Shown: positions 24,365 to 37,437 of the stretch, piece by piece
Layout: each line of letters opens with the position of its first letter
Position numbering within the stretch: position 1 is the stretch's first letter
Source: Escallonia rubra
Lineage: Eukaryota; Streptophyta; Magnoliopsida; Escalloniales; Escalloniaceae
NCBI GenBank assembly: GCA_033065855.1
Contig: JAVXUO010000799.1
Coordinates: 310,001 to 374,000 of the forward strand
DNA: 64,000 bases
Direction of reading: 5' to 3'
Made by a program: the position numbers and the translations under genes
The notes under the pieces: generated by a model
Databases searched by the model: none
What the model was told of the DNA's origin: nothing
What the model saw: only the letters and a program-made list of their open reading frames with translations

Positions 24365-27312
24365 ACTGGGGTGACTATTCTGCCTGCGGATTATATATGG
24401 TAAACCTTGTAGGCACATTTCCCTTCTCAGTCATCTTTTTCTAGTCAAAACTATGTTGCAAAGCTGATATACTGACTATATTAGTAGATCAATTTTCTAT
24501 TCGTTCTCTCATATGCTCAGCTTTTACTCCCCATCACATATAGAGGCTATGTATATCCATTTTTCTATCCACGACTGGGTCTCACTTTCACCTCAATAGG
24601 TACGTTGTCAAGTCTGCGAAACTTGGTATTAGTAGTAAGCTAGCAATGATAATTCTTCTCATAGGATCGCTCTCTGGAAACCTAGGCTTATGTTGGGATC
24701 CTTACACTGAATTTCAGTTACTTTTTTGCATGCCTTTTAAAGTGTGTATCGTTCTGTTTAGACTAACTACATCTGCGTTAGACGTAGCACACACTCATAC
24801 ACACACACGCATCAAGAAAATTTAAGGGGGCTGCATGAGGGGGGGTGATGATGAGTTCTTACAGCAACATCAATTACTGTAGCGTAACCCAGAGACAAGC
24901 CCAGGACCGCCAATAACAATTTTGTTATACGGTGATGACTGATGAGACAACACTTCAGCATCCAGGCAGCCCATCTTCATTGGTGTTGGACTCCTTCATA
25001 GAGCAACAACTCGGAATCGTGTGCAACGGATAGTCGAAGCAGTGCAGCCTGTGTAGGTGTCAACATTGAGAAAACAGAAGTCAAGACCGCCTAAATGAAC
25101 CAAGGGTAGGCTACATTCAGAATCATCCCTTTGCTCTTGCGGCCTTGAACCTTGAACCCCGAGTAAAACTTGTTGGTTCTCAGATTGTAGCCCACCGAAT
25201 CCTATACAGAGTACCATCATACCATAATAGGGTTGTAAGAGCTACTATTTAAACCGGTATATCGGAGAATACTGTGGTATCTTCCCACCGAAGGGATCCC
25301 CAAGAATCTGATTCAATGTTGTAAAAGGAAACCTCTTTATGTGACTGCATAGCTACCAAGATAGTTTTCTCATCATAAGCTTTAGCAAGTACCACGTACA
25401 GGATGTCTTTTACGTCGCCGCCGATGCAAAACAAAGTGGATTAATCCATTGAAGTGAAGATATATAATCCCTTGTTTGTGCTCCATGTTCCTAGCAAACG
25501 GAGATCGAGACATACTGAACATAATCACTGCTGCTGCGAGTCGTCTTTCTTCTGGCCGGTTACATGTGGAAACATGCATACACATATCTCTGTGTTGCCC
25601 CTGCCGGTTGAAATTTTCTTGCTCGAGAAACTTTTGCTCCAATGCATTTTGCAACCCTTATTCGACCCTTGCCGCCCCTCTTCGTCTTATTTATTTATTA
25701 ATTTTTAGAGAGAATATTAGAAATATATACCAAGGAAAGGAAGAGAGTCACACCATGCCCAGAGACAAGTAATCATAAATAAAATCCTACAACAATGCGA
25801 CAAAATAAAATACAAAAACTTATAAAACGTACAAACTGATAAATTTCTTCTTCTTTTTTCTTTTTAGAACTTAAAGCCATTTATATCGTCGGTAATATGA
25901 AGAACCAAAATTATTGCAATTGTTATGTTTTTCACACCACAAATAAATTGAACAGTCAATTGATATCAAACGAATAACAAAATGACCCTTGTAACTCTTA
26001 TATATATAAAATCTATAGTATTTGCACCATCTCATGGGTGTGACTACACATATTCCACAAAAGAGATACGAAAGCTAATTAAAATATTTAGTAATATTAG
26101 AATATAAAAAATGGGCCCATCACCAAAGAACAATCTTTTTTTTTGTTAATGATTTTAAATACATTTGACCTATAGAAACAAGGCTGAGGAAAGTGCCCAA
26201 TCAAACAAATAAAATATAAAAATGAAAGAAGTGCTGCTAGCATAATTTTTTCTCACTATACTATAATTTGCTTACACCAATTCTTATTACTAGTTTGTTG
26301 AAGAAACTCTTTATTTTATGGGGCTATAATGGTCTTTTTAATGACTAGTTAGGGGCTACTATTAACAATTTATTACTTAGGCCTACTTCACAAAAATCAA
26401 AATTTTCCCATGATTTAGTTTTTTGGATAATGAATAAATATATTTAAAATATATAAAATCTTTATGAAAATATCACTATATTGTAGCATTAATTTATTAA
26501 GATTTTATTTTGTTATATTTTTTACTCTTTGTACCTTGTCACAGTCTTTGTCTTTGTCATTTTCTTACTCTATCCTAAATTCTAAATCTCCATATTACAA
26601 AAGGACAAGAATAAATTAAGGTTAGTTATTTTTATTATTTTAAATTCTTATAATTTGTTAACTTATACATGATTAATGTACTCATACAATTGATTATCAC
26701 ATTAGTAATATATCTATAGAGTAAGAGTTAAGTTTTTTCATGCAAAATTAGTAATTTATTGTTGACTAACCTTAACAAGTTAAATAAATCACTATGCATA
26801 GCAAAAATATATTATTAGTAGTCAAATTGAGCAATCTATTTTGTATGTAACGTATTCAATAGCGACGTTATTATAATGTGTTTTTTATTATTCATATTTT
26901 ATATGAACTTGAACCTTTTGAATTCTTTTATGTTAGCTATTTTTTTTATTTCTTTTTTGGCACCCCCGATTAGATTTTCTGGATCAGCCCTTGCGAGGAC
27001 GTGGGGTTGTGGGAGTGCTTTCGAGATTTAATGTATTCTCAGTTATTAGACTTTTTGATAGCCTTAATGTGATGGTCTTAAAGATAACGAAACATGGGCA
27101 AAATTGAAAGTTCATAAAAATCTTAATGATAAGTGTGCTATTCCATAATAATAATACTATAGAACTACTTAAAGCAGGCATAAACATTTTTAGAAAGCTA
27201 TACAACCTCACTCTCACGTTTTCTTTGCTTCCACTCTCCTGCTCTCATTTCACGAATCAACGGCCGTTAAAAACTACGTGAATAACACGTGATACATGAG
27301 CAATAAAGATAC
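24365..27312. other. Intergenic stretch downstream of the P450
   Basis: It contains one decayed gene fragment (separate entry, 25249-25530) and otherwise very AT-rich DNA from 25.7 to 27.2 kb with no supported coding region. Confidence 0.45.
25249..25530 (-). pseudogene. Decayed fragment of a protein-coding gene, possibly F-box-like
   Basis: One minus-strand frame reads RLLGTWSTNKGLYIFTSMD, stop, STLFCIGGDVKDILYVVLAKAYDEKTILVAMQSHKEVSFYNIESDSWGSLRW...FSDIPV, stop. The style (repeated strands, YNIESDSWGSL) recalls the C-terminal associated domain of plant F-box or kelch proteins. There is an internal stop, no F-box, and no continuation that I can splice in. Most likely a dead gene piece; the family call is weak. 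Confidence 0.35.
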
Positions 27313-28163
27313 GGAGAACAACTAATGGCCCCATGTACTATACCGCAGTTGTGATTTCACCTCGTCCACTTACAAATGATGTAATACAACACCCGTAGTT
27401 AATAAAATATCGCTAGTTTGACGAACACTGTCAATTTTAACTGTGCATGAACAACCTGTGCGTTGACTAACATATAATTTATGAAATGACAACTTTGTCC
27501 CTCCTTCACTTCTATCCCCGTCAACCACACCCAAATACCCTCAAACGCCACCCACTTACGATGCCCGCCCCATTACCCATCACCCAGGCTAGAGTCGCTC
27601 CATCATCCTATCTACACAAACACAAAAATACATACACCACAGTTTTCCCCCTTCATCCCCCTCCTATCCACACAGGAACACACTTGCACGAGTCACCTTC
27701 TGATATGTCAAAGAAGCTGAATTCTCAAATGGGTCGGTCAAGAAGGAGAATTAGCATTAGGATGATCGTCGATTCAGTCAAATTCGTACGATAATGGGTG
27801 ATAGGGGGGATTGGGGGGTGAGCGTTTTGTGCGTTGTGGTGGCGGGTAATAAGAGGTGGGGGCCAAAGTAAAAGTGGATGACAATCGTGAAAGTGAGGGT
27901 GATTGCCAAGGTAGAAGTGAGAGGGGGAGAGAAAAGAGGGTTGAAAGGGGGGCATTGGCCTAAAATTTGATAAGAGTTGAGGGTTATAAGTTATAACTGT
28001 CATTTCAATGAGATAGTAACGATCCAAGCAAAGAGCCATATTTCGATATATGTGAAGAGCTATTGTGCATCATTTATGGGGGCTTAAGTACATTATTCAT
28101 AAGTTAAAGGGGGTGAAATCACACTCTAGAATATAGTAGTGGGTGTCATTCGCTATTTAACCC
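27313..28163. mobile_element. Diverged Mutator-like element next to the GNAT start
   Basis: The two ends are long, imperfect inverted repeats: left AATGGCCCC...TGTGATTTCACC, right the reverse complement of AATGACACCC...TGTGATTTCACC. The interior is C-rich on one half and G-rich on the other, like the better preserved MULEs in this window. No transposase is encoded. A 9-bp target duplication is not recognisable, so the exact ends are uncertain by several bases. Its right end is 57 bp upstream of the acetyltransferase ATG. Confidence 0.5.
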
Positions 28164-28219
28164 AAATTAAAACCAAAGGAAACATAACAAAAATCACTAC
28201 CTTCTCGTGGAGGAGATAG

Positions 28220-30050
28220 ATGGCGGTTGCCGGATCAATTTACGGTGGATGCCTCCCGTCCACTCACCGGAACTCATCGCCCAAAATGTCCACCCAAAAG
28301 AGACCACCGCCGCTATTCGTATCCACCGACCCAACGCACGTGAACCCACTTCACCTCAGGGACCTATACTCCCTCTGCAACCACTCCTGCCACCGGTTTC
28401 CCATCCTCGACCCGGCCGGCCGAGTCGAACCGGTCGAGCTCGACAAGCTCCGAGTCGCTGTCTCTAACAGCTCGCTGGTTGTTTCCGTGTTTGCTAACCC
28501 CGATGAACTCTATTCGTCTTCAAATATGACCGGCGTGGGTGGTAACTGGCTACGCAGGTTGGTGCCGGTGACGCCATTTAACGGCAGGCTGGTGGGTTTT
28601 GGCCGAGCCATTTCGGATTTTGGACTGACCGCCTCAATCTACGATGTTATGGTAAGTAATGTAATCTTTATCGGATTACATGTGTTACGAATTTCTACTA
28701 TTTAACTTGGAACATATACTAGTTGATTAACGTTTTGTTTTTGTCCTACTTTGGCTTTGGAAGACTCGTTGAGTTCAATTTAATGTTTAGATATTTGAAA
28801 GTCCATCTAAAAAATTGCAAAAAGTCAAATCTTTAATTTAGTTTTGTTCGTGTTAACTCTTAATAGTAGTCTTGCTCTTGCAACGAAGGTCACTTGGGCC
28901 TAGGCCAGAGAGGAGCCCTTAATCCTGGTGTAGGCGGGAACTAGTGCTAAGAGAGACTTTAAAAGAGACGATAATAGTACAGTTTTTCGCATTGGAAAGA
29001 CTAGTGTGTTTGCATTTACTCATATAACTTTGTTTCAGTGCCTTCCAGGTTATGCCTACGTTGCAAGGTAGAGGAATTGGCAGGATGATAGTTCAAAGAC
29101 TTATAAGGTTCTTCGATACCACATGATTTAGTTATGATGTCAAATCCAAGTTCTATGTAATTCCAGTAAATCCTCGGTTTTCTGTTACATCTACGTTAGC
29201 TGAAGAACGCAATGGTTTGGGGTTGTTTGAGCACTTTTTTGGTAGCTAACGTTTCGCTTAATCGTTGCAGACTGCTCACAAACAGAGGCATATATGATGT
29301 AGCCGGCCTCTGCTCTGACAAAGAAAGGTACATTTGCTTTTTTCTTGGGAAAATGCCTAATGCACCTCCAGGCTCACAATTCCCTTTCTCACTGACAAGT
29401 TTCTGGGAAGTTTTTCCAATTATGCATGACTGCATATTCAATTAAATTTACGGGATACCCGTTCAACAAGCTCGCAATCTTTTCCAAAGCAGAGTGGTGA
29501 CTTTCTATCCCTTTGATGATGTGTCCTAACGGTGTTGTGTTGTGCTACAAGAACATCACCAGGCCAAAAAATTGCCCATCCCCACCTGTGCTTGCGTACT
29601 TGCACATCTGCACGTGTTTATGGTACAAAATGTGGATGCCGTTTAAGCAAGGAGTAACAGATTAGAAACCGTATTATCTGGTCTTTCTCTGATAATGTTA
29701 TCACCTTACGAAACTTTCAGGCGTCGAACCCAATGACCCATCGATTATCTCTCAACACGTGGCCATACAATCGTTAAGTAGAAGGCCTTTGTGCTATAGC
29801 TTCTTTTTGTGTGTCTGATCAAATATTGCAATGCATGACAGTGAATACTTTGCGCTGCTAAACATGGTTTAGCTGTATTATCCTCAGGTTATTCTTCAAA
29901 GCATGTGGATTTGGAGATGACATCCTGGGATCCACCACAATGATGTATACTAGGAGTGGTTCTACTTCTCCCAGGGCCGATCAGACTGTTAGATGCGCTG
30001 GCAGAAAGTTGCTGTTAGTTCCACCATTAAGAGAACCCTTTCAAACATGA
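28220..30050 (+). CDS. GNAT-family N-acetyltransferase, plastid-type, 4 exons, 236 aa
   Basis: Exons: 28220-28651, 29049-29107, 29271-29327 and 29888-30050, total 711 nt in frame, GT-AG borders. The acetyl-CoA-binding motif A is V-M-P-T-L-Q-G-R-G-I-G (about residues 145-154, with the Q/R-x-x-G-x-G core QGRGIG), followed by RLIRLLTNRGIYDVAGLCSDKERLFFKACGFG, the usual second half of the fold. The Ser/Thr/Pro-rich, acid-poor N-terminus before FVSTDPTHVNP looks like a plastid transit peptide. Plant plastid GNATs of this type acetylate protein lysines and N-termini, and one relative was linked to melatonin synthesis; the substrate here cannot be read. The first ATG in the frame was chosen. Confidence 0.85.
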
Positions 30051-30615
30051 TCTCCATTCAATCTCAAAGTCGTAGCCTAAGTGTGCTTTATTCGACTGAA
30101 GTTTGCAAGAAGAAATCCAAAGAGGTTGGACTTTCATATCCAAAAGGAAAGCAGAATGAGATAAGGAAACTCAAAAGAAAGAAAGGGGACGGTGGCAGTG
30201 TTCATGTGAACATGGACCAACTGTTTTGCCAATCTTCTGTTGGAAATTTAGGTCATGTACGTCATTGAGCCCTGGGGATTTGGAATGTTTGTCGAGAGGC
30301 ACACTCCTGTAGATTGGGCCATTGGGTCATTTTCTTCATGTATTGTGTTGTAAACTTTTGACTATTATTGAGATTCCTGCCCACCTGTGATGCACTTTCT
30401 TGTGAGCCGATTGTAGCTAAAGAATAATTTGGTTTGTAATAGACAAGAGGTTGTTAAATATTTGCTTGGCATCACAGTAAAGTAGCCTTCTAAATGATGC
30501 AAAACAGCTCCTCTTTTTATCTCTTTATCAACTTTATCAAAAGAAGAACCTTACAGGGACCAACTTTTGCCTTCTGTTGTTCCTTTCAGCAACTGAAATA
30601 AGTTGCCTGCCTGAG

Positions 30616-31772
30616 ATGGGGAAAATCTGGGTTGAAATCTGCCTGATTTCTGCGAGAGGGCTCCGGCGTACATCGTCGCTGTGGAAGCTCCAATGGTACG
30701 CTGTTGGTTGGATTGATCCTAACAACAAGTACTGTACCAAGGTTGATGCTTCAGGGAATGCAAATCCTGTTTGGAAAACCAAGTTTTCATCCTTGATAGA
30801 TACCACAGCATCGAACTTCAAAGATTTGGCTCTCCATGTTGAAGTTTACAGTAGGGAGCCTATCTTTCTTAGGGAGAGACTTCAGGGGACAGCGACTGTT
30901 GTTTTGAAAGAATTCCTGGACAAGTATGTCAAGAATTCTGAGGTTTCAAAGCCAGTTGAAGAAGTAGGGAGCTTTCAGTTGAGAAAAAGGAGTTCAAGCA
31001 AACCTCAAGGATTCGTTGATGTTTCAATCAGGATTTCGGAAGAAAAGGAAGAACCTACTTCATATCCAGGTAAATGATTCCGACTTCGATCTTCTGAATT
31101 TTGGACTAAGTTTCTTCCTTCATGGTCGTACTATGAATTTTAGCGAGGCATAGTGTGATTGATTAATGGACTTCTGTTTTTGCAGGTAATGAGGAGGGAT
31201 TTAAGCTCGCGGATCAAAGCATTGGCATTACGATGGCCAATGATTATGGACCAAGGCAAGCCTACCCACCACAACTGCCTCTCGTTCCGCCCTGGCGGCC
31301 AGAACACCATCAGCAGATGAATTCCCTAAACGACCATTCTGTTCCAATACATGCAAGTTATCCCAATTCATCGGTTGGCACACCCAGATACCCATCAGCC
31401 CAAGGACTCAGCTATCAACCACCACGATCTACTCCACCGCCGCCTGGACCGAGCTACTCATCAGCAGGAGGACCCAGCTATCAACCACCTCGAACGCCTC
31501 CACCGCCACCTCCACCTTCCAATGTTGGCTACATACCCACTTTTCTCCCAAGAACAGAATATATGCCACCGAGTTACATAAACATGCCATCATCTGGAGC
31601 ATCGCACGCAGGCCCTGGACACAATGGTGGACCCGGCTTTGCAATGGGGATGGGTGCTGGAGCATTAGCAGCTGGTGCAGTGATCTTTGGTGATGATTTT
31701 ATGTCTGGATTTGATTTTCCTGGAGGCTTACAAGATGCTAGTTTGACCATATCTACTGATCCTCCTTTCTGA
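30616..31772 (+). CDS. SRC2-like C2-domain protein, 2 exons, 346 aa
   Basis: Exons: 30616-31069 and 31186-31772, 1041 nt in frame. Residues about 1-130 form a C2 domain (KIWVEICLISARGLRR...WYAVGWIDPNNKYCTKVDASGNANPVWKTKFSS), which usually binds phospholipid, often with calcium. The middle is rich in Pro and Tyr/Ser (SYQPPRSTPPPPGPSY repeated as SYQPPRTPPPPPPPS). The C-terminal part is Gly/Ala-rich (GMGAGALAAGAVIFGDD). This order (C2, Pro-rich, Gly-rich tail) is that of SRC2 (soybean gene regulated by cold) and its relatives, which sit at the ER or plasma membrane and respond to cold or pathogens. The upstream TTTCAG at about 30590 may be the acceptor of a 5'-UTR intron. Confidence 0.85.
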
Positions 31773-32139
31773 CACAGCAGTATTGCTCTCATGTAATTTG
31801 TTGTCCTCAATCGATGTTCCATAAGAGTTTCTCATCTTTGTGCAACTCCATTTTTTGTTTAAGATTTCATTAGTGTCAAGCACCGCAATGGACGTGTTAG
31901 CTCTACAAAATTGAAATACTTGAATTGCGATCTGTATGATACTACACATTACAGTAACAGCTATGGTATTTCCAGTTTATCGTGGAGAAAATATGCTATC
32001 TTCGTCTCCTAATGTACGTACTATTGTCCAATAATTTCACCCAGGGCAAGAATATAATTCTAAATGGAGGTTTCAGAAACCTATATTACACGTGTTGGGT
32101 AGGTACTTTTCAGCTCCCCCAATGTTCTAGATACGAACC

Positions 32140-35100
32140 TTAACTTGCTGCTTGGAGAAGCTGCACTTCTGAACCCCCAAAACTTCTTTGCAAAAAATTT
32201 TCAACAATAGAGACAAACTCTTCTGACTTTTCTTCTTGAGGCAAGTGGCCACAATTCTTCACTACTTCAAGGCAAGATCCAGGAATGGCTCGAGAAAGTC
32301 TCTCAGCATTCCAAGAGGGGACAAGTCGGTCACTGTCGCCGGTTATAATCAAAACTGGGTTTCATCAAACAGTTAGCTTAGCACATTCAGCTTAGTGCTC
32401 TGATTGATTAAACTTCAAATTGGTAGAGATACGGTTGAGCAGTGGAACAAAAGCCACTTTATTACTAACAGGTGTAACTAAGTGTTACCGGACGAAGAAA
32501 GACCTCCCTAACAGGAACAAGGACCAGTTTTGTTTCTTCTGATCAGCAATAACTTTGGCCTATTTGTAGTCCAAAGTCACCACATATTAATCAGATATGT
32601 CACCATTCAAATAGGTTAATTGAAAATATTGTGGTGACTTCATATAGTTTAGGTAAAAGCAGAATCATCTAGTTGACTTAATTAAGTAGCACTCAAGACT
32701 CTAGTCCTAGTCTTGTAAAGTTTTTGAACTGCAGGTAATTAGAGCCAGCGTTTTAACAATGTCACGCAGGTAAAATTTTGGTATTATTACCTGGACATGA
32801 GATCTCATGCAGTCTTTTTGACAGCGGTTTTGATTGGGGAACAGAATCAGTAAGCGTTGCTGCTGTAAATTCCACAAGAGCCCTGTCCCAACTCTTCACC
32901 CTCAAAGGCTGCACGCAACATAAACAGCAAGGCCAAATGCATGTAAGAATAAAAGGATTATTTAAGTACCCACGATTCAGGAATTGCATTATAGCCATAC
33001 ATAAAAAGGGTAAAATCCCAAAGACCACTTTTTCTAATTTACCTTCGTGTAACCATGTAGCACGTGATCAGTGATTTGATTTGAATCATACCATGAATTC
33101 CTAATGGCAGCTATGCCAAATTTATCTATGACCATCCTCACCTGAAAACCATGAGCACAAATCAGTGTTAAATATCTAAAAGTATAGCTCAAATGGAAGT
33201 TAGACTAGTAAAAAAAGAATGAAAAAACAAAGTCTAGTTATGTCTCGACAACAGAAGATCTATTTCGGCAACCAGATAATGCTTCATCAATCCCTTTTTT
33301 CTATCATGCATTGCGCCAATAAATTTTTTAAACCTTCCCCGATCACCAAGAATCTTGGTAATGGTGAACGAAAAATGTGATACAAATCCCACTGCTGGTT
33401 GTAGAATTCTCGTTGATGAAGATTGTTGCAATTCTCTTTAGTCAAACGAACTTTGCAAATTTTATTAGACTGCTAATATGCTGACTGAAAGCTGTTTGCT
33501 TCGATAATGTCCCGAAAGATCAAGAATGAACTCATTACCAACATCACACCAAGAGCAGAACGTAGGAATGCAGATAAAGCTTTCTTATAGATGGAACTGA
33601 ACATATCCCCCATCCCTTTCACCAAATTCAATATTGCCTGCATGACATTTCTGGAGAGCTTTGAAAACATTCTGGAGAGCCTGGTCATCGGATTCTCACG
33701 AATATTTGCATCTGATCTGTCATCTTGGGAAACACCATTCCTTCCAGATTCCTTCTCTTTGACAGCCTTCTGTGAACTGCGTGGGGCTATAATTGCAGGG
33801 GCAACAAGGACCAAAGCAGCAACTCGCTCGGGTGCTGCGAAATATGTATCAGCTGCTACAAGAGCACCAGCTGAATGCCTGTCATCTCATAAAATACTCA
33901 GCAGTGTCAGACACATCCTAAGCTTCTTTGAAAGAAACAGAAGGGTGGAAGAAAATTCCACGAAGACAAAATTAGTGACATGCCCTAAAAATTGAATTAC
34001 ACTCGAAGAGAAGTCGAAAACCAAAGAAAATTCTTTTGTGGTAATAAACAAACAATTAGGGGAATAGTTTTGAAATAAGAAGTTAACTAACTTTAACAGG
34101 AACTACAAGGCTGAGGGCTGGGCTAGAGAAATCGCCCAAACAGGGTACTTGATGAAATCTTGTACCGTCCAAACCCCCCACCCGGGTGGGTGGGTTAGCT
34201 GATCTGAGCAAATAGCCTTTAACTGGCTTTATAAAATAGACTTGAGAAAAAACATATTTGTTTGATGGTATACCACTGACAAAGACAACCATCAAAGACT
34301 GAAATTGCCATCCAGATGACCTTCATTCATGGATGATTATCATATACTACAAGTAAAGATGCAATGCTGTGAGACAGCAAACTTGTCCAGGCTTTATGTC
34401 TTAGGCTGTTATCATGCTACAAGTGGTCATACCGATCCCCACAGTGAGAGCAGCATGTGGTCATGTCCTCTCCGTCTGACATGAGCTGCAATCGACATCA
34501 CTTAGGTATACGGAGATGAAAAAAGGGGCTTTGCCTGGATAAAAGATCCAACTAACATGGAAATAGTGCGATAAGAAATGCACTTACCCTACCAGAATTG
34601 TCTTCTTCGCTGCTAGGAAGTCAATGAAGTACAAAGTTGCCAGCACAGAAAATATCATGGAGTATGGATTTATATGCTCGACACCAGGGGATGAATTCTT
34701 GGGATAATCTACTCTTGATGTCAATCCAAAGGCTGGTCTGTCGAAGGCGAGAACTTTTGAACCAGTGACTTGTGCTAATTGCTTCATAACTCGGCTCCAT
34801 GAGTAAACCGAAGCTCCAAATCCATGTAACAAAATCATAGGAAGACCGAGTTTTTTTGTTTGGTAGGAAAACTGAGAACTAGTCCCGTCCTGTAATGTGT
34901 TGTGTGCCGCTGATTCTTCATCGCATACCTTGTGGTGTATCTGTACCCCTTTAAACTCACAAAAACAGCTGTCTGGATCAGCTAAGATTGCAGGCTCGAC
35001 TAATTCATCCTGATCCACGCCAGCTATTCTCTGTGATTTCTTCTTTAGTTTTTCTCCCAACAATTGCTCTGAACATGAAAGAAGCACTCAGCTGAGCACC

Positions 35101-35841
35101 CATAACTCTAATTGTTTAAACACTTTATTAAAAGAAATTCATACATTTATGGATGAAGAATTTGGCAAACATGAAAAAACTTTTAATCAGAGGTGGATTG
35201 GGAGCCTAAAGGAGAGTAATTAGATAGAGGCACTAGATACATAATTGGTCGATCCTCATTCAAAAAGAATCCCTATCGGTATGTGTCTCAAATCATTACT
35301 TTCAAATTTTACTCCAAATCTATCCTTTCGTTTTAATTTCTTCTGGAACATAGAATGAAAATTCATCTTGTTGAAATTTAAGTCCCAAAATCCTTGAATT
35401 CAAATGCAACGTACGGGTAATTAGCATTTATCGCCCCCTGGAATCTCAGTATCAGTCGATTACCAAACTTAAAAGGAATGCTTTAGAAAGGAATAAGTGG
35501 AATACCAAAAAAGTTCATTTAACAAAAGCGTTCAATCAAAAAATTAGAAAATCCCAGTAGCTTGCTTAGACAGTGCATGGTAAAGAAAACATAGAATTCG
35601 AAATATGGTTTATTAGACAGTACTTTACTTTACCGGAGTATTCGGCGCCGGAGCCGCTGACGGAAGCAGAAGCAGCTTTGGGGAGGAATTGAAGGGCGGC
35701 TGCTTCTTTCGAAGACAAGCCAAACAGTTTGTCTCTGCTCTGCAACGATAGGATGGGCCACCGCCGGCTGACCGCCGGAAAGTTTGGTGGTTCAGGGCGG
35801 CCGAGGAACACGGTCTGGTGATACACTACACAGTTACTCAT
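32140..35841 (-). CDS. Alpha/beta-hydrolase fold protein, 6 exons, 486 aa
   Basis: Exons on the minus strand: 35634-35841, 34588-35068, 33539-33878, 33043-33141, 32791-32908 and 32140-32354; total 1461 nt in frame with GT-AG borders. The ATG at 35841 (MSNCVVYHQ) was chosen because no other ATG lies upstream in frame. Motifs: oxyanion-loop HGFG (about 151-154), nucleophile elbow GHSAG with Ser232 (its codons cross the exon 2/3 border), an acid in TGDSD (about 422-424), and the catalytic His452 in NCGHLP. The triad is therefore complete and the enzyme is probably active. The Ser/Arg-rich N-terminus could be a plastid transit peptide. The insert between elbow and acid is long (exon 3 contains a likely membrane-associating stretch FLRSALGVML). 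The substrate is unknown; esterase or lipase-type activity is inferred from the fold. Confidence 0.88.
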
Positions 35842-35849
35842 TAAGTTTA

Positions 35850-36842
35850 GAGTGTTCTTTTTTCTTCTTCTATAAATGAAATTATCTCCGGCGGGAACCA
35901 ACGGACTTTCTTCAGGCTATGCAAAATACGGATAAAATTATCCTACTTTACTGCTGCGACGGCATTTTTTCCATTGGTGGATGGGCAAGAATATACAAGT
36001 GTGTCACAATGTAGCTATATGTACAAAGTCTCATATAATATACCATTAATCGTCGTTAAATATATTAAAATGAACCCTTTCAAATAGGTTCATTACTCTT
36101 TTTGTTTTAGGGCTTTATAAGCAAATAAGCGTTATGTGAAGTAGAGTACTCTAATGGTTAAGGTTACTCTTTTTGTGCAAATTTACTGTTCAAGTATGTA
36201 AGATTTTTTTTTTAAAGAAGTAAGGAATCAAAAGGACTTTTTCCTCACAACAAATCTAACAGATATATATAAAAAAAAAATTGTGACAAATATAAAACAA
36301 AAAGCCCGTTTTTTTTTGTTACAATGCAAAGTGAATCTACTTCTATGTGTTACATGCTCTATTTGGCACATAACTAAGAATATATATTTCCGCACTCTTT
36401 CACACTGTTATGCTCCTTTAGACTTTCATATGTTATAACTAAAAAGTATACATTATTTTGAACGACAAATATACATGTAAAAAAACAAAACATGGCATGA
36501 AAGCCTTTGCAATTAATGAACATAACTAGCATAAAAATGTCGTTCAGTTTTTATGTGGCAAAGGAGTTTTGTATCAATACCATATTCTAGAGAGGCTATT
36601 CGGAAAGGCCTAGGATCTTGTAATAATATAGTATCGCTAAATATATTTTGATAACAAAGGATTATCATTATAAATTTTAGTAATTGCGAAAGAATATTTT
36701 TAGTAACAATTTTTTTGTCATTAAAGTTGTTACGCCTGTATCTAAGAAAATCTTTATCCATTTCGAAAAGTCTCGTTGGGTCAAACTAAAGTCCAGTTGA
36801 GAGAAGCAAGAAGACCAGCGATGCAAAACATACTTTAACCAA
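35850..36842. other. Intergenic stretch, divergent promoters side
   Basis: AT-rich, no supported gene. A small MITE-like palindrome with GTCATTAAAGTTGTTAC is visible at about 36650-36740. Confidence 0.45.
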
Positions 36843-37366
36843 GGGTAAATTGAAAATAACCCTTTGAGGTTTGCATTGTTTTCCCACTTAAAACTCTATA
36901 GTTTGAATTGTCTCACATTACACTTTAACATTTTAAATTAAATTGCGGTCGGACCCAAAGTCGTCTATCTAGTAAAATAACACGTGGATGATTGTCCGCA
37001 AAGAAAAGCAGAAATGTCTTTTCAACACACAAACAGTCCCACACCCACAACCCATCACTCATTGCACCCCCCTTCCCCACGATCACCCACCCCCGCACAC
37101 ACATTGTTTGTCCCCCAACCCCAATCCCCATCCCCATAGTCGAACCGACACACAACAACACGGTCCCCCATCCGCCATCAACATCGAGTGCATATAATAC
37201 TATTATAACGTGTTAAGTACTTTAAATCTCAATGTTCCGAGTTCGAATCCCCGTACCAACGGCAGTCTTGACTATTCAAAAATTAAATAAATAAGTACCT
37301 TAAATTTAAGCAAATATGAGAAAATGTTTCAGCACCAATGTAGGGGGGTCAAAGTGTACTTTCTCC
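36843..37366. mobile_element. Degraded Mutator-like element with an inserted SINE
   Basis: The left end GGGTAAATTGAAAATAACCCTTTGAGG resembles the ends of the better MULEs here (GGGTAAATTACACAC...CTGAGG), and the right end read backwards is GGAGAAAGTACACTTTGACCCCC. The interior has the same C-rich strand bias. The ends are imperfect and no clear 9-bp duplication is left. A truncated SINE (37228-37291) interrupts it. The right end is 72 bp before the ATG of the oxidoreductase. Confidence 0.42.
37228..37291 (+). mobile_element. 5'-truncated SINE, family 1
   Basis: It contains GTTCCGAGTTCGAATCCCCGTACC, i.e. the B-box part of the SINE at 15120, but lacks the A-box half. It ends in an A/T-rich tail and is flanked by a near-perfect 14-bp duplication, taagtactttaaat / taagtaccttaaat, at 37214-37227 and 37292-37305 (one difference). 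Confidence 0.68.
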
Positions 37367-37437
37367 TAAAAAACCACAACAAAGTGGAAGCCAAATTTTG
37401 CGGGTTGCCAATCTTATAATCCATCGATTAATCATCA

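Noticed and set aside
27486-28039. ORFs of about 100 aa on both strands
   Set aside because: They lie inside a C-rich/G-rich Mutator-like interior and show no domain.
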